Source: Methylophaga sp. (GTDB taxonomy: Bacteria; Pseudomonadota; Gammaproteobacteria; Nitrosococcales; Methylophagaceae). Taken from it: a stretch of 34,215 nucleotides of DNA. Shown in pieces: positions 1 to 6,925 of the stretch. The notes beneath the pieces were generated by a model. That model made no database searches and was not told where the DNA came from. It worked only from the letters and a program-made list of their open reading frames with translations. The stretch covers positions 1-34,215 of the forward strand of contig NZ_JAUSCC010000018.1 of the NCBI RefSeq assembly GCF_030651745.1, in the 5' to 3' direction. A program made the position numbers and the translations under genes. The first letter of the stretch is position 1; each line of letters begins with the position of its first letter.

Positions 1-54
1 GTTCTCGGCATGCACCTTAGGTTTCGTAACCCACGTCGAAGCCAGGTCGCCCCC
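1..54 (-). ncRNA. ssrA: tmRNA (ssrA), 5' end only
   Basis: On the minus strand the sequence beginning at 54 reads GGGGGCGACCTGGCTTCGAC and continues through ACGAAACCTAAGGTGCATGCCGAG to the window edge. This matches the conserved tmRNA 5' half: the G-rich acceptor strand, the D-loop-like TTCGACG, and the GAAACC/AAGGTGCATGCCGAG block seen in E. coli ssrA. tmRNA with SmpB rescues stalled ribosomes by adding a degradation tag. The tag-coding region and 3' tRNA-like half lie beyond the left edge. The mature 5' end is placed at the first G by analogy; RNase P normally trims a short leader. The gene lies 57 nt downstream of smpB on the same strand. Confidence 0.93.
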
Positions 55-76
55 AAAGGTTTGTAGTACGTCAGAC

Positions 77-82
77 ATTATA
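77..82 (-). promoter_or_regulatory. Candidate -10 box for ssrA
   Basis: A perfect TATAAT lies on the minus strand in the 57-nt gap between smpB and ssrA. It is 22 nt upstream of the mature tmRNA 5' end, so transcription would start around 70 and leave a leader of about 15 nt for RNase P to remove. No good -35 hexamer is visible at 16-18 nt. It would let ssrA be transcribed independently of smpB. Confidence 0.45.
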
Positions 83-111
83 CGGAATTCAACAGTTCCT
101 TGTTGCGATAA

Positions 112-588
112 TTAAATATTTTTAAATAACCGCTCTTTATCACGTTGCCAGTCACGCTCTTTCATGGTGGCGCGTTTGTCGTGCATTTGCTTACCTTTTG
201 CCAAGGCGATTTCGATCTTGGCTTTGCCCCGCTTCCAGTACATGTTAAGCGGGATCAAGGTGTAACCTTTGCGTTCAACTGCACCAATCAGCTTATTTAA
301 CTCGTTACGATTTAGCAGCAATTTTCGGTCACGTTGTGGCTGCGGAACGATATGAGTAGAAGCGGTTTTCAAAGCGGTGATCAACGCATTGGCTAACCAG
401 GCTTCGCCATTACGGATCAAAACATAGCTGTCACTCAGCTGAGCTTTGCCTTCACGTAAGCTTTTCACTTCCCATCCTTCCAGCACCAAACCCGCCTCGA
501 ATTTTTCTTCTATAAAAAATTCATGACGCGCTTTCCGGTTACGGGCGATAGTATTGTCGGTTTGTTGAGGTTTATTCTTTGTGGCCAT
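112..588 (-). CDS. smpB: SsrA-binding protein SmpB
   Basis: The product (158 aa, normal for the family) binds tmRNA and delivers it to stalled ribosomes. Visible family marks are GWEVKSLR (residues 38-45) in the OB-fold core, the basic [19 protein letters not shown] stretch (109-127), and the C-terminal tail [12 protein letters not shown] (136-147), which becomes helical in the mRNA channel. I start it at the ATG at 588 because MATKNK... matches the usual SmpB N-terminus; upstream in-frame ATGs at 603 and 630 would add 5-14 atypical residues. There is no Shine-Dalgarno sequence before 588, and a TATAAT box ends six bases upstream (see findings). ssrA, its RNA partner, is the next gene downstream. 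Confidence 0.96.
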   Translation of the reverse strand: MATKNKPQQTDNTIARNRKARHEFFIEEKFEAGLVLEGWEVKSLREGKAQLSDSYVLIRNGEAWLANALITALKTASTHIVPQPQRDRKLLLNRNELNKLIGAVERKGYTLIPLNMYWKRGKAKIEIALAKGKQMHDKRATMKERDWQRDKERLFKNI

Positions 589-594
589 CGCGGC

Positions 595-600
595 ATTATA
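595..600 (-). promoter_or_regulatory. TATAAT box immediately before the smpB ATG
   Basis: A perfect TATAAT on the minus strand ends six bases before the smpB ATG at 588, which would place the transcript start at or next to the A of the start codon. No convincing -35 hexamer is found with a 16-18 nt spacer, so it may be chance. Confidence 0.3.
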
Positions 601-679
601 CATGTGCGTATTGCTGCTTGGCTTGAGCATTTTAGGAAATTCGCCCAGAATCGAGGCTATTTATTCAAATGAGTGAGAT

Positions 680-2056
680 ATGGATAGACCGTTAAAGTCG
701 GTTCATGGCGAGTGGACGTCACGCTGGGCCTTTATTCTTGCTGCCACTGGCGCAGCCGTGGGCCTAGGGAATATCTGGAAATTTCCCTATATTGCTGGTG
801 AATATGGCGGCGGTGCGTTTGTTCTGATTTATCTTGCCTGTATCTTTGCCATCGGTGTTCCGATCATGATGGCGGAAATTCTGATTGGCCGACGCGGCCG
901 GCAAAATCCTTTTAACAGTCTGGCCAGTCTGGCCGAAGAAGAAAAAGCCTCTCCCCTCTGGAAATATCTTGGTTTTGGCGGCGTATTAGCCGGTTTTTTA
1001 ATTCTTTCTTATTACAGTGTGATTGCCGGTCAGGCAATGGCCTATGTCCCGCGGTTATTGTTCGGTGTATTTGAAGGTGTAACTCCGGATGGTGCACGAA
1101 ATCTACATTTAGCCTTGGTTAAAGATCCTGAGAAGCTTTTAGCCTGGCATACCATTTTTATGATGTTGACGATGTTGATTGTCAGTCGTGGTGTGCAACG
1201 TGGCTTGGAAAAATCGGTACGGTTTTTAATGCCAGCATTATTTCTGATCCTGATAGTTTTGGTCGTTTATGCCTATCAGACCGGTGAATATTTTGATCAG
1301 GCCGTGCGTTTTTTATTTAAACCGGATTTTTCCAAACTGACCAATGAAGGCGTTCTGACGGCAATGGGCCATGCGTTTTTCACCTTGAGTCTGGGCATGG
1401 GAGCAATCATGGTTTATGGTTCTTACCTGCCAAAAAGGACCTCTATCTTTAAAGTGACGCTGGCGATTTCTTTTATGGATACGGCGGTCGCGATTCTGGC
1501 TGGTTTGGCGATTTTCCCGTTGGTGTTTGCTAATAACATGGCGCCAGGTGCCGGACCCAGTTTAATATTTGAAACCCTGCCGATTGCCTTTGGCCATATG
1601 GATAATGGCGCATTTTTCGGTGCTATGTTTTTTTTACTGTTGGTATTTGCAGCATTAAGTTCAGCGATAGCCCTGGTCGAACCCGTGGTGACCTGGCTGG
1701 TAGAAAACTTTGAGATAAAACGGCTTAATGCCTGCATCTGGGTGGGTATATTGGTCTGGTTACTGGGCCTGCTAAGTTTGTTCTCATTTAACGTTCTGAA
1801 GGACTGGACTTGGCTGGATATGACAGCCTTTGAGTTGCTGGATTATCTTACTGCCAATATCATGTTGCCTTTGGGCGGCATGCTGATTGCAATCTTTGCC
1901 GGATGGATCATGTCGCAACGCAGTACTCAGGAAGAGCTGGGGATTAAATCCAACCTGATTTATCACGAATGGCGCTTTTTGGTTCGGTATGTCACGCCAA
2001 TAGCGATTTTTGTCGTGTTTGTAAGTTTAACGGGTGTATTGGATTTCATCTTTTGA
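680..2056 (+). CDS. Sodium-dependent symporter, NSS (SNF) family
   Basis: A 458-aa polytopic inner-membrane protein of the neurotransmitter:sodium symporter family (LeuT fold), which couples Na+ influx to uptake of amino acids or related amines. The N-terminal signature GAAVGLGNIWKFPY (residues 24-37) forms the unwound TM1 of the Na+ and substrate sites, followed by a Gly-rich loop (EYGGGAF). About 11 hydrophobic segments run to the C-terminus, ending TGVLDFIF. Bacterial NSS proteins of this length commonly have 11 TM segments. The substrate cannot be told from sequence. It starts 91 nt from the divergent smpB and is followed by ratA after 32 nt, so the three plus-strand genes here may be co-transcribed. 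The ribosome site (GAGTGAG) is weak. Confidence 0.93.
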   Translation: MDRPLKSVHGEWTSRWAFILAATGAAVGLGNIWKFPYIAGEYGGGAFVLIYLACIFAIGVPIMMAEILIGRRGRQNPFNSLASLAEEEKASPLWKYLGFGGVLAGFLILSYYSVIAGQAMAYVPRLLFGVFEGVTPDGARNLHLALVKDPEKLLAWHTIFMMLTMLIVSRGVQRGLEKSVRFLMPALFLILIVLVVYAYQTGEYFDQAVRFLFKPDFSKLTNEGVLTAMGHAFFTLSLGMGAIMVYGSYLPKRTSIFKVTLAISFMDTAVAILAGLAIFPLVFANNMAPGAGPSLIFETLPIAFGHMDNGAFFGAMFFLLLVFAALSSAIALVEPVVTWLVENFEIKRLNACIWVGILVWLLGLLSLFSFNVLKDWTWLDMTAFELLDYLTANIMLPLGGMLIAIFAGWIMSQRSTQEELGIKSNLIYHEWRFLVRYVTPIAIFVVFVSLTGVLDFIF

Positions 2057-2088
2057 TTATTTTCATTTGAGGTCAACGTAAACACTAA

Positions 2089-2529
2089 ATGACGACTATT
2101 ACCCGCAGTTCGCTAGTAATGTATACGCCGGACCAGATGTTTGATCTGGTCAATGATGTAGAGGCCTATCCGAGTTTTCTGCCCTGGTGTCGTGGCAGTA
2201 AAATTATCAGTAAAAACGATAAGGTTGTCTGCGCCACACTGGATATTGCCAAAGGCGGCATTCACCACGAATTCTCCACCCGCAATACCTTGCAGCATGG
2301 TGAATCTATTCGTATTGAGCTGATTGATGGCCCATTCCGTCATCTAGAAGGTTTCTGGCAATTCAGTCCGATTGGTGACAACGAGGGATGCCGGGTACAG
2401 CTGGATATGGATTTTGAATTCTCCACCCGTTTGCTGGATTTGGCGTTAGGCCCAGTGTTCACGCAAATATCCGGCTCACTGGTTGAAGCTTTCTGTATTC
2501 GTGCCAAGGAAATTTATGGATCCCGCTAA
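2089..2529 (+). CDS. ratA: RatA/COQ10-like START-domain protein
   Basis: A 146-aa single-domain START/SRPBCC protein. The N-terminal pattern (ITRSSLV, YTPDQMFDLVNDVEAYPSFLPWC), central IDGPFRHLEGFW and C-terminal RAKEIYGSR follow E. coli RatA closely. In E. coli, RatA was reported to interfere with 70S subunit association, while the related COQ10 proteins bind ubiquinone. Which role applies here is not decided by sequence. The neighbourhood smpB-ratA-ratB is the usual gammaproteobacterial one, here with a symporter between smpB and ratA. A GAGG lies 15-16 nt before the ATG, too far to be a good ribosome site. The 3' end overlaps ratB by 14 nt. Confidence 0.92.
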   Translation: MTTITRSSLVMYTPDQMFDLVNDVEAYPSFLPWCRGSKIISKNDKVVCATLDIAKGGIHHEFSTRNTLQHGESIRIELIDGPFRHLEGFWQFSPIGDNEGCRVQLDMDFEFSTRLLDLALGPVFTQISGSLVEAFCIRAKEIYGSR

Positions 2530-2851
2530 CGCTAAATTGATTACTGTTGAAGTGGCATATGCCCTGCCCGATGAGCAAGTCATTTTGTCATTGGAAGTCC
2601 CGGACAATACTTCTGTTGAACAGGCTGTTAAACGCTCCGGGATTTTAGAGCGCTATCCGCAAATCAACCTGGATACGGATAAGGTCGGCATTTTCGGCAA
2701 GATCTGTAAAATGGATGCCACACTCAGTCATAAAGACCGCATTGAGATTTATCGTCCGTTGATTGCTGATCCCAAAGAATCACGTCGGCAAAAAGCCGAG
2801 ATGGAAAAGAGAAAGAAACCTGCCGCTGAAGCCGAAGCCGCTAATGATTAA
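2516..2851 (+). CDS. ratB: RatB/RnfH-family ubiquitin-fold protein (UPF0125)
   Basis: A 111-aa protein of the RnfH/RatB family, a small beta-grasp fold of unclear function usually encoded next to ratA. Family marks are VEVAYALPDEQ near the N-terminus, SVEQAVKRSGI, VGIFGKICKMD and the DRIEIYRPLIADPKESRR block, followed by a charged Lys/Glu/Ala tail. I chose the ATG at 2516 because AAGGA (2506-2510) sits five bases upstream; a TTG at 2483 would extend it but lacks support. It overlaps ratA by 14 nt, implying translational coupling. Its stop overlaps the convergent stop of the DUF455 gene by four bases, so there is no room for a terminator between them. Confidence 0.9.
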   Translation: MDPANAKLITVEVAYALPDEQVILSLEVPDNTSVEQAVKRSGILERYPQINLDTDKVGIFGKICKMDATLSHKDRIEIYRPLIADPKESRRQKAEMEKRKKPAAEAEAAND

Positions 2852-3660
2852 TTCTGCTCAGCAGAACCTAACCACTCCAGTTCTGCATCAGTAAAGCCCG
2901 CTTGTTTGCGGGCTTCAATATGAAATGGCCCGCGAATTTCACCATTGAAATAGGTTGTTAATAACGTAGTGAAAGTCGATGTCGGCTCTAGCTCGCGTTG
3001 TTCACAAAGATAATTAAACCAGCGTGTACCGATTGATACATGACCTATTTCTTCACGCAAAATCACTTCAAGAATTTCCACCGCAGCCAAATCACCACTA
3101 GCACGTAATTTATTCATCATACCCGGTGTGACATCCAGTCCCCTCGCCTCCAATACTCTTGGTACTAATGCCATGCGAATCAATGGATCATGATGTGTTT
3201 TACGCGCCATTTCCCATAAGCCATCATGGGCCGGGAAATCGCCATAGTGATAACCTGCCTGCTGCAAATGGGCTGACAACATCGAAAAATGCTTGGCTTC
3301 ATCATCAGCGACTTGCAACCAGTCACGATAGTAATCCTCCGGCATATTGGGAAATCGGGCAATAGCATCCAGCGCCAAATTAATCGCATTAAACTCGATA
3401 TGGCAAATGGCATGAATCAGCGTGGTGTGGCCGGTTTGTTGATTATTACGACGGCGAGGTAAATCGCGGGGCGGAACCAGTTGCGGTTTATCCGGACGAC
3501 CCGGATTGACAGGGACAGGCAGTGGCTGATGAATAATGCTGTAACCATGCTCATAGCATTCTGCTGCAAGTTGCCGGGTTTGCTGGGCTTTCTCAGCTGC
3601 ATTATCGATGAGCAAGCATTGTAATGCCCGAGTGCGTAGATCAATTTTTGAATCAACCAT
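2848..3660 (-). CDS. DUF455 ferritin-like protein
   Basis: A 270-aa protein of the DUF455 family, a helical ferritin-like fold with a predicted two-metal site. From the chosen start, likely carboxylate and histidine ligands are visible in helix positions: E89 (CHIEFNA), E121 and H124 (DDEAKHF), E171 (LEARGLD), E204 and H207 (REEIGHV). The family has no established reaction that I can name; members have been compared to metal-dependent oxidases. I start it at the ATG at 3660, which overlaps the permease stop as ATGGTTGA; the in-frame ATG at 3684 would overlap the permease by 32 nt. Its coupling to an ABC permease is notable (see findings). Confidence 0.85.
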   Translation of the reverse strand: MVDSKIDLRTRALQCLLIDNAAEKAQQTRQLAAECYEHGYSIIHQPLPVPVNPGRPDKPQLVPPRDLPRRRNNQQTGHTTLIHAICHIEFNAINLALDAIARFPNMPEDYYRDWLQVADDEAKHFSMLSAHLQQAGYHYGDFPAHDGLWEMARKTHHDPLIRMALVPRVLEARGLDVTPGMMNKLRASGDLAAVEILEVILREEIGHVSIGTRWFNYLCEQRELEPTSTFTTLLTTYFNGEIRGPFHIEARKQAGFTDAELEWLGSAEQN

Positions 3661-4633
3661 CCATGCGTACTCGTGGATCAACAAAGGTGTAAGAAATATC
3701 GGTCAACAATAAGCCGACGATATACAAGACCGAGCCAAGGAAAACCATCGCCCGCACAATGGCAAAATCCTGTGCATGTATCGCATCGATGGTGTAGCTG
3801 CCAAGGCCGGGAATACCAAAGAACGATTCCAGGATCAGGCTGCCCATAAACAAAGTCGGTATAACCACCACGGCACCGGTCAATATCGGAATCATCGCGT
3901 TCTTCAATACATGCTGAAACAGCACACGTACTTCCGATAAACCTTTGGCTCTGGCAGTCCGCACATAATCCTTGGAGATTTCCTCCAGAAACAAAGTGCG
4001 ATACCAACGTGAGCCCGAACCTATACCGGAAACAATACCAATGGCGACCGGCAATAGCAGAAATTTGAGAGTATTAAGACCTTCACCGAAGCCGGATATC
4101 GGCACCAACTGCATAACTTTGCCGACTAAGAACTGCCCGGCAATGATATAAAACAGACTGGAAATCGACATTAAAACCACACACAGCACTACCCCGCCAA
4201 GATCCACGTAGGTTGCTCGAAAAAACACCATCATCAAAGCAAAAGTAATATTTACCAGCAAGCCGACCACAAATACCGGAATGGCAATAGCCAGACTGGG
4301 CCACATCCGGGTTTTGATATCTTGTCCAATATCGCGGCCATCATCTGCCTGACCGAATTGGAAACTGAAAAGAGCCAATGATTTATCAAAGAAAATGGTA
4401 TCGGTGAACTTTTCGTGACCTTCGGCCGAGTTATTCCATAACAAATCCCGGTCATAGCCGCGTTCCTGTTTCCAGGTGGTAATGGCCTGCTCAGTAATAT
4501 AACGCTCACCCAATTGCATCCGCGCCATATCATCTGGTGTATTCACCATAAAAAATAACGCAAAGGTCAGCGCATTGACGCCAAGCAAAATGGGAAAAGC
4601 ATACAAAATACGGCGGATAATATAAGCCAGCAT
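3653..4633 (-). CDS. ABC transporter permease, OppB/DppB type
   Basis: A 326-aa inner-membrane permease of the peptide/nickel ABC importer class (BPD_transp_1). The N-terminal TM (about residues 9-30) is followed by a long periplasmic loop to about 110, then five further hydrophobic segments. The cytoplasmic EAA loop (about 213-245) contains DYVRTARAKGLSE, and the C-terminus ends FVDPRVRMDG, both typical of OppB/DppB. Importers of this class need a second permease (DppC type), one or two ATPases and a binding protein. None lies next to it: downstream is DUF455, and upstream is a 218-nt gap and a divergent rhodanese. A family-5 binding protein lies at 27.8-29.9 kb on the same strand. The substrate is unknown. 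Confidence 0.92.
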   Translation of the reverse strand: MLAYIIRRILYAFPILLGVNALTFALFFMVNTPDDMARMQLGERYITEQAITTWKQERGYDRDLLWNNSAEGHEKFTDTIFFDKSLALFSFQFGQADDGRDIGQDIKTRMWPSLAIAIPVFVVGLLVNITFALMMVFFRATYVDLGGVVLCVVLMSISSLFYIIAGQFLVGKVMQLVPISGFGEGLNTLKFLLLPVAIGIVSGIGSGSRWYRTLFLEEISKDYVRTARAKGLSEVRVLFQHVLKNAMIPILTGAVVVIPTLFMGSLILESFFGIPGLGSYTIDAIHAQDFAIVRAMVFLGSVLYIVGLLLTDISYTFVDPRVRMDG

Positions 4634-4851
4634 AATCGTCTCAGGTGCTGATAAAACGTATGAATTAAGCCGTGAGTAATTGAATAACTCAGGCAGAAGT
4701 TACTGGTCAGCAGGGTTAACAGATGTCAGGTAAAACATTGTAACAGTGCTGGTTGTATATTGGTTATCAAGCAAATACTAATATTGTTGGTTTATTCGAC
4801 AACTATTAATGATTACTATGGTCACAACTTTTACTATCTTAGGAGCATGGC

Positions 4852-5211
4852 ATGGCAAAAACAGCAATGGATCTGGTTCAGGCGGCAAAAGCAGCAATAC
4901 AGGAAATCAGTGTATCGCAGGCCCAACAAATGCTGAATGATGACAGTATCGCGCTGGATGTTCGTGAGCCTGATGAATTCGCTAAAGGCCATATTGCTAA
5001 TACCAGACATATTCCTCGCGGCATGTTGGAGTTTTCTGTTGAAAGTCATCCAGACTTACAGGATAAAACGCAACCTGTTGTGGTGTATTGCAAATCTGGT
5101 GGCCGTAGTGCTTTGGCAGCGGCAACTATGCAGCAACTTGGCTATACCAATGTGTATTCGATGATTGGAGGCTATGATGCATGGTGTGCTGCATCAAGTG
5201 ATACTGAATAA
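4852..5211 (+). CDS. Single-domain rhodanese-like protein
   Basis: A 119-aa rhodanese domain with no signal peptide, probably cytoplasmic. The active-site loop is C80-KSGGR-S, matching CxxGxR of sulfurtransferases that carry a persulfide on cysteine. LDVREPDEFAKGHI (35-48) and the C-terminal IGGYDAW complete the fold. The ATG at 4852 is six bases after a strong AGGAG (4841-4845). It is the first of four plus-strand genes: a 37-nt gap separates it from the exported CGCP protein, then the MNIO pair. A sulfur-transfer role in that cluster is attractive but inferred only from position. Free-standing rhodaneses of this kind are common and often unassigned. Confidence 0.92.
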   Translation: MAKTAMDLVQAAKAAIQEISVSQAQQMLNDDSIALDVREPDEFAKGHIANTRHIPRGMLEFSVESHPDLQDKTQPVVVYCKSGGRSALAAATMQQLGYTNVYSMIGGYDAWCAASSDTE

Positions 5212-5248
5212 ATACTCATAAAAATATAAGTCTGGGAGGGGGAAAGAC

Positions 5249-5998
5249 ATGTACACACGTTTTTGGGTAATCGTTGCATTGATGATGATAAGTTTGTCCG
5301 CCATTGCGGCTGATACACAGATCATGGTTCGCGCTAAAGCCGTCGATTCTAAATTTATTGGCACCAGTGTGGGTGGCATTCGCGTCATTGTAGAAGATGC
5401 CGAAACCAGTGAAATTCTTGATCAGGGTTGGATAAACGGTGGTACCGGTGATACCGCGGTGTTAATGGAAAATCCTTTAAAACGCGGCGAACCACAAGCA
5501 GATGATAAAACTGCAGGATTTTTAGCTAACGTTAATATCGATGCGCCCCGATTATTGCGCTTTAAACTGATCGGCCCCTATGGCTATCAACAAGCCTATC
5601 AGGAAGCCAGCGTCACTAGCTGGGTGGTGCCCGGCAAAGATATTTTAGGCGATGGCATTATTATCACCATGACCGGCTTTATCGTCGATGCCTGGACCCG
5701 TGTGTTGGAAGGTGGACAAGTAGATATTTACACCAAAGCATCGTTGCTGTGCGGTTGTCCAATCACCAAAGATGGCCTCTGGCAGGCCAATAACTACGAA
5801 GCGAAAGCCATTATCATGCGTGATGATAAAAATATAGATGAAGTCACGTTGGATTTTACTGGCCCGACTGGCATGTTCAGCGGCAAAACTACGATAACTG
5901 AGCCAGGACATTACAAAGCAGTCGTATATTTATACGATGCCAAGACCGGCAATGTCGGTGTTGATCGCTCAATGTTCGAGATTCCAAAAGAGCCTTGA
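5249..5998 (+). CDS. Exported protein of unknown function with a CGCP motif
   Basis: I do not recognise this 249-aa protein. Residues 1-21 form a clear signal peptide (hydrophobic ALMMISLSAIAA, cleavage near A20/A21), so the mature protein should be periplasmic or extracellular. The rest is rich in beta-forming segments and may hold two Ig-like or carboxypeptidase-regulatory-like domains, one before about residue 125 and one from about 185 to the end (GHYKAVVYLYDAKTGN). The only two cysteines form C168-G-C170-P, which could bind copper or another soft metal, form a redox pair or be modified. A strong GGGAGGGGG lies before the ATG. It sits between rhodanese and the DUF692/DUF2063 pair on the same strand. 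Confidence 0.85.
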   Translation: MYTRFWVIVALMMISLSAIAADTQIMVRAKAVDSKFIGTSVGGIRVIVEDAETSEILDQGWINGGTGDTAVLMENPLKRGEPQADDKTAGFLANVNIDAPRLLRFKLIGPYGYQQAYQEASVTSWVVPGKDILGDGIIITMTGFIVDAWTRVLEGGQVDIYTKASLLCGCPITKDGLWQANNYEAKAIIMRDDKNIDEVTLDFTGPTGMFSGKTTITEPGHYKAVVYLYDAKTGNVGVDRSMFEIPKEP

Positions 5999-6076
5999 AC
6001 GTTTTAGCCATTTTTAGCTGTAACAAATTGCGCCTGAAGACGTCTGTGTATTATCGCAAGGTAAAAGAGTAACAGC

Positions 6077-6925
6077 ATGAGAACACAAGGTTATGTCGTT
6101 GAAGGAGCTGGTCTAGGTCTGAGACGCAGCTTTATCGACGAGATCATGCAGTTGGATCAACCGCCCATCGACTTTATTGAGGTCGCACCGGAAAACTGGA
6201 TGGAAATGGGCGGTCGACTCGGCAAGAAACTACGTGCATTCAGTGAGCGTTTTCCGATGTTATGCCATGGGCTCTCACTTTCTATTGGCAGCCCTGCCCC
6301 GCTGGATGAAGCGTTTGTAAAACGTGTTAAGCAATTTCTCGATCAACATAATGTTCGTTTATACAGCGAACATTTGAGCTATTGCAGCGATGAAGGCCAT
6401 CTCTACGATTTAATGCCGATACCGTTTACCGAAGAAGCTGTGGTACATGTTGCTGACCGCATCAGCCGGGTACAGGACATTTTGCAACGGCGACTGGTGC
6501 TCGAAAATGTTTCATATTATGCAGCTCCGGGACAGCAGATCGACGAAATCGAATTTCTCAATGCGATCATGGATCGTGCTGACTGTGAACTTTTACTTGA
6601 TGTGAATAACGTCTATGTGAACAGCATTAACCACGGCTATGATGCCAAAACCTATATTGATTCGATTAACAGCAAGCGCATTGCCTATCTGCATATCGCG
6701 GGTCACTACAATGAAGCAGAAGATTTAATCATCGATACCCATGGCGCGGATGTGATTGATCCAGTCTGGCAATTGTTACATGACACTTACCAGCAACATG
6801 GCGTTATCCCCACCTTACTGGAACGCGATTTTAATATCCCTTCGCTCGACGCCTTATTTGATGAAGTCGGCCAGATCCGCTCTATCCAATCACAGTTTCA
6901 GCATGAACATGTCGCAAGCGCCTGA
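6077..6925 (+). CDS. DUF692 multinuclear non-heme iron oxidative enzyme (MNIO), HvfB/BufB-like
   Basis: A 282-aa TIM-barrel protein of the DUF692 (MNIO) family, whose studied members (MbnB, TglH and others) use a multi-iron centre and O2 to modify cysteine residues in ribosomally made peptides. Conserved blocks are AGLGLR (11-16), VAPENWM (36-42), CHGLSLSIG (H64), YSEHLSY (E98, H99), LENVSYY (E143), LLDVNNVYVN (D175, N177, N178), HIAGH (H206, H210), DTHGADV (D220, H222) and ERDFNIP (E249). These supply the expected His/Asp/Glu ligands, so the enzyme looks intact. The stop overlaps the DUF2063 partner by 23 nt. No DUF2282-type bufferin precursor is encoded beside it, so the substrate is open. 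Confidence 0.9.
   Translation: MRTQGYVVEGAGLGLRRSFIDEIMQLDQPPIDFIEVAPENWMEMGGRLGKKLRAFSERFPMLCHGLSLSIGSPAPLDEAFVKRVKQFLDQHNVRLYSEHLSYCSDEGHLYDLMPIPFTEEAVVHVADRISRVQDILQRRLVLENVSYYAAPGQQIDEIEFLNAIMDRADCELLLDVNNVYVNSINHGYDAKTYIDSINSKRIAYLHIAGHYNEAEDLIIDTHGADVIDPVWQLLHDTYQQHGVIPTLLERDFNIPSLDALFDEVGQIRSIQSQFQHEHVASA

Noticed and set aside
112..630. Longer SmpB starting at the ATG at 630
   Set aside because: The extra residues do not resemble SmpB, and no ribosome site precedes that ATG. The family N-terminus begins at 588.
6756..6902. Upstream extension of the DUF2063 frame by 49 codons
   Set aside because: It only reads the DUF692 gene in another frame and adds nothing resembling the family N-terminus; the ATG at 6903 or 6909 is preferred.
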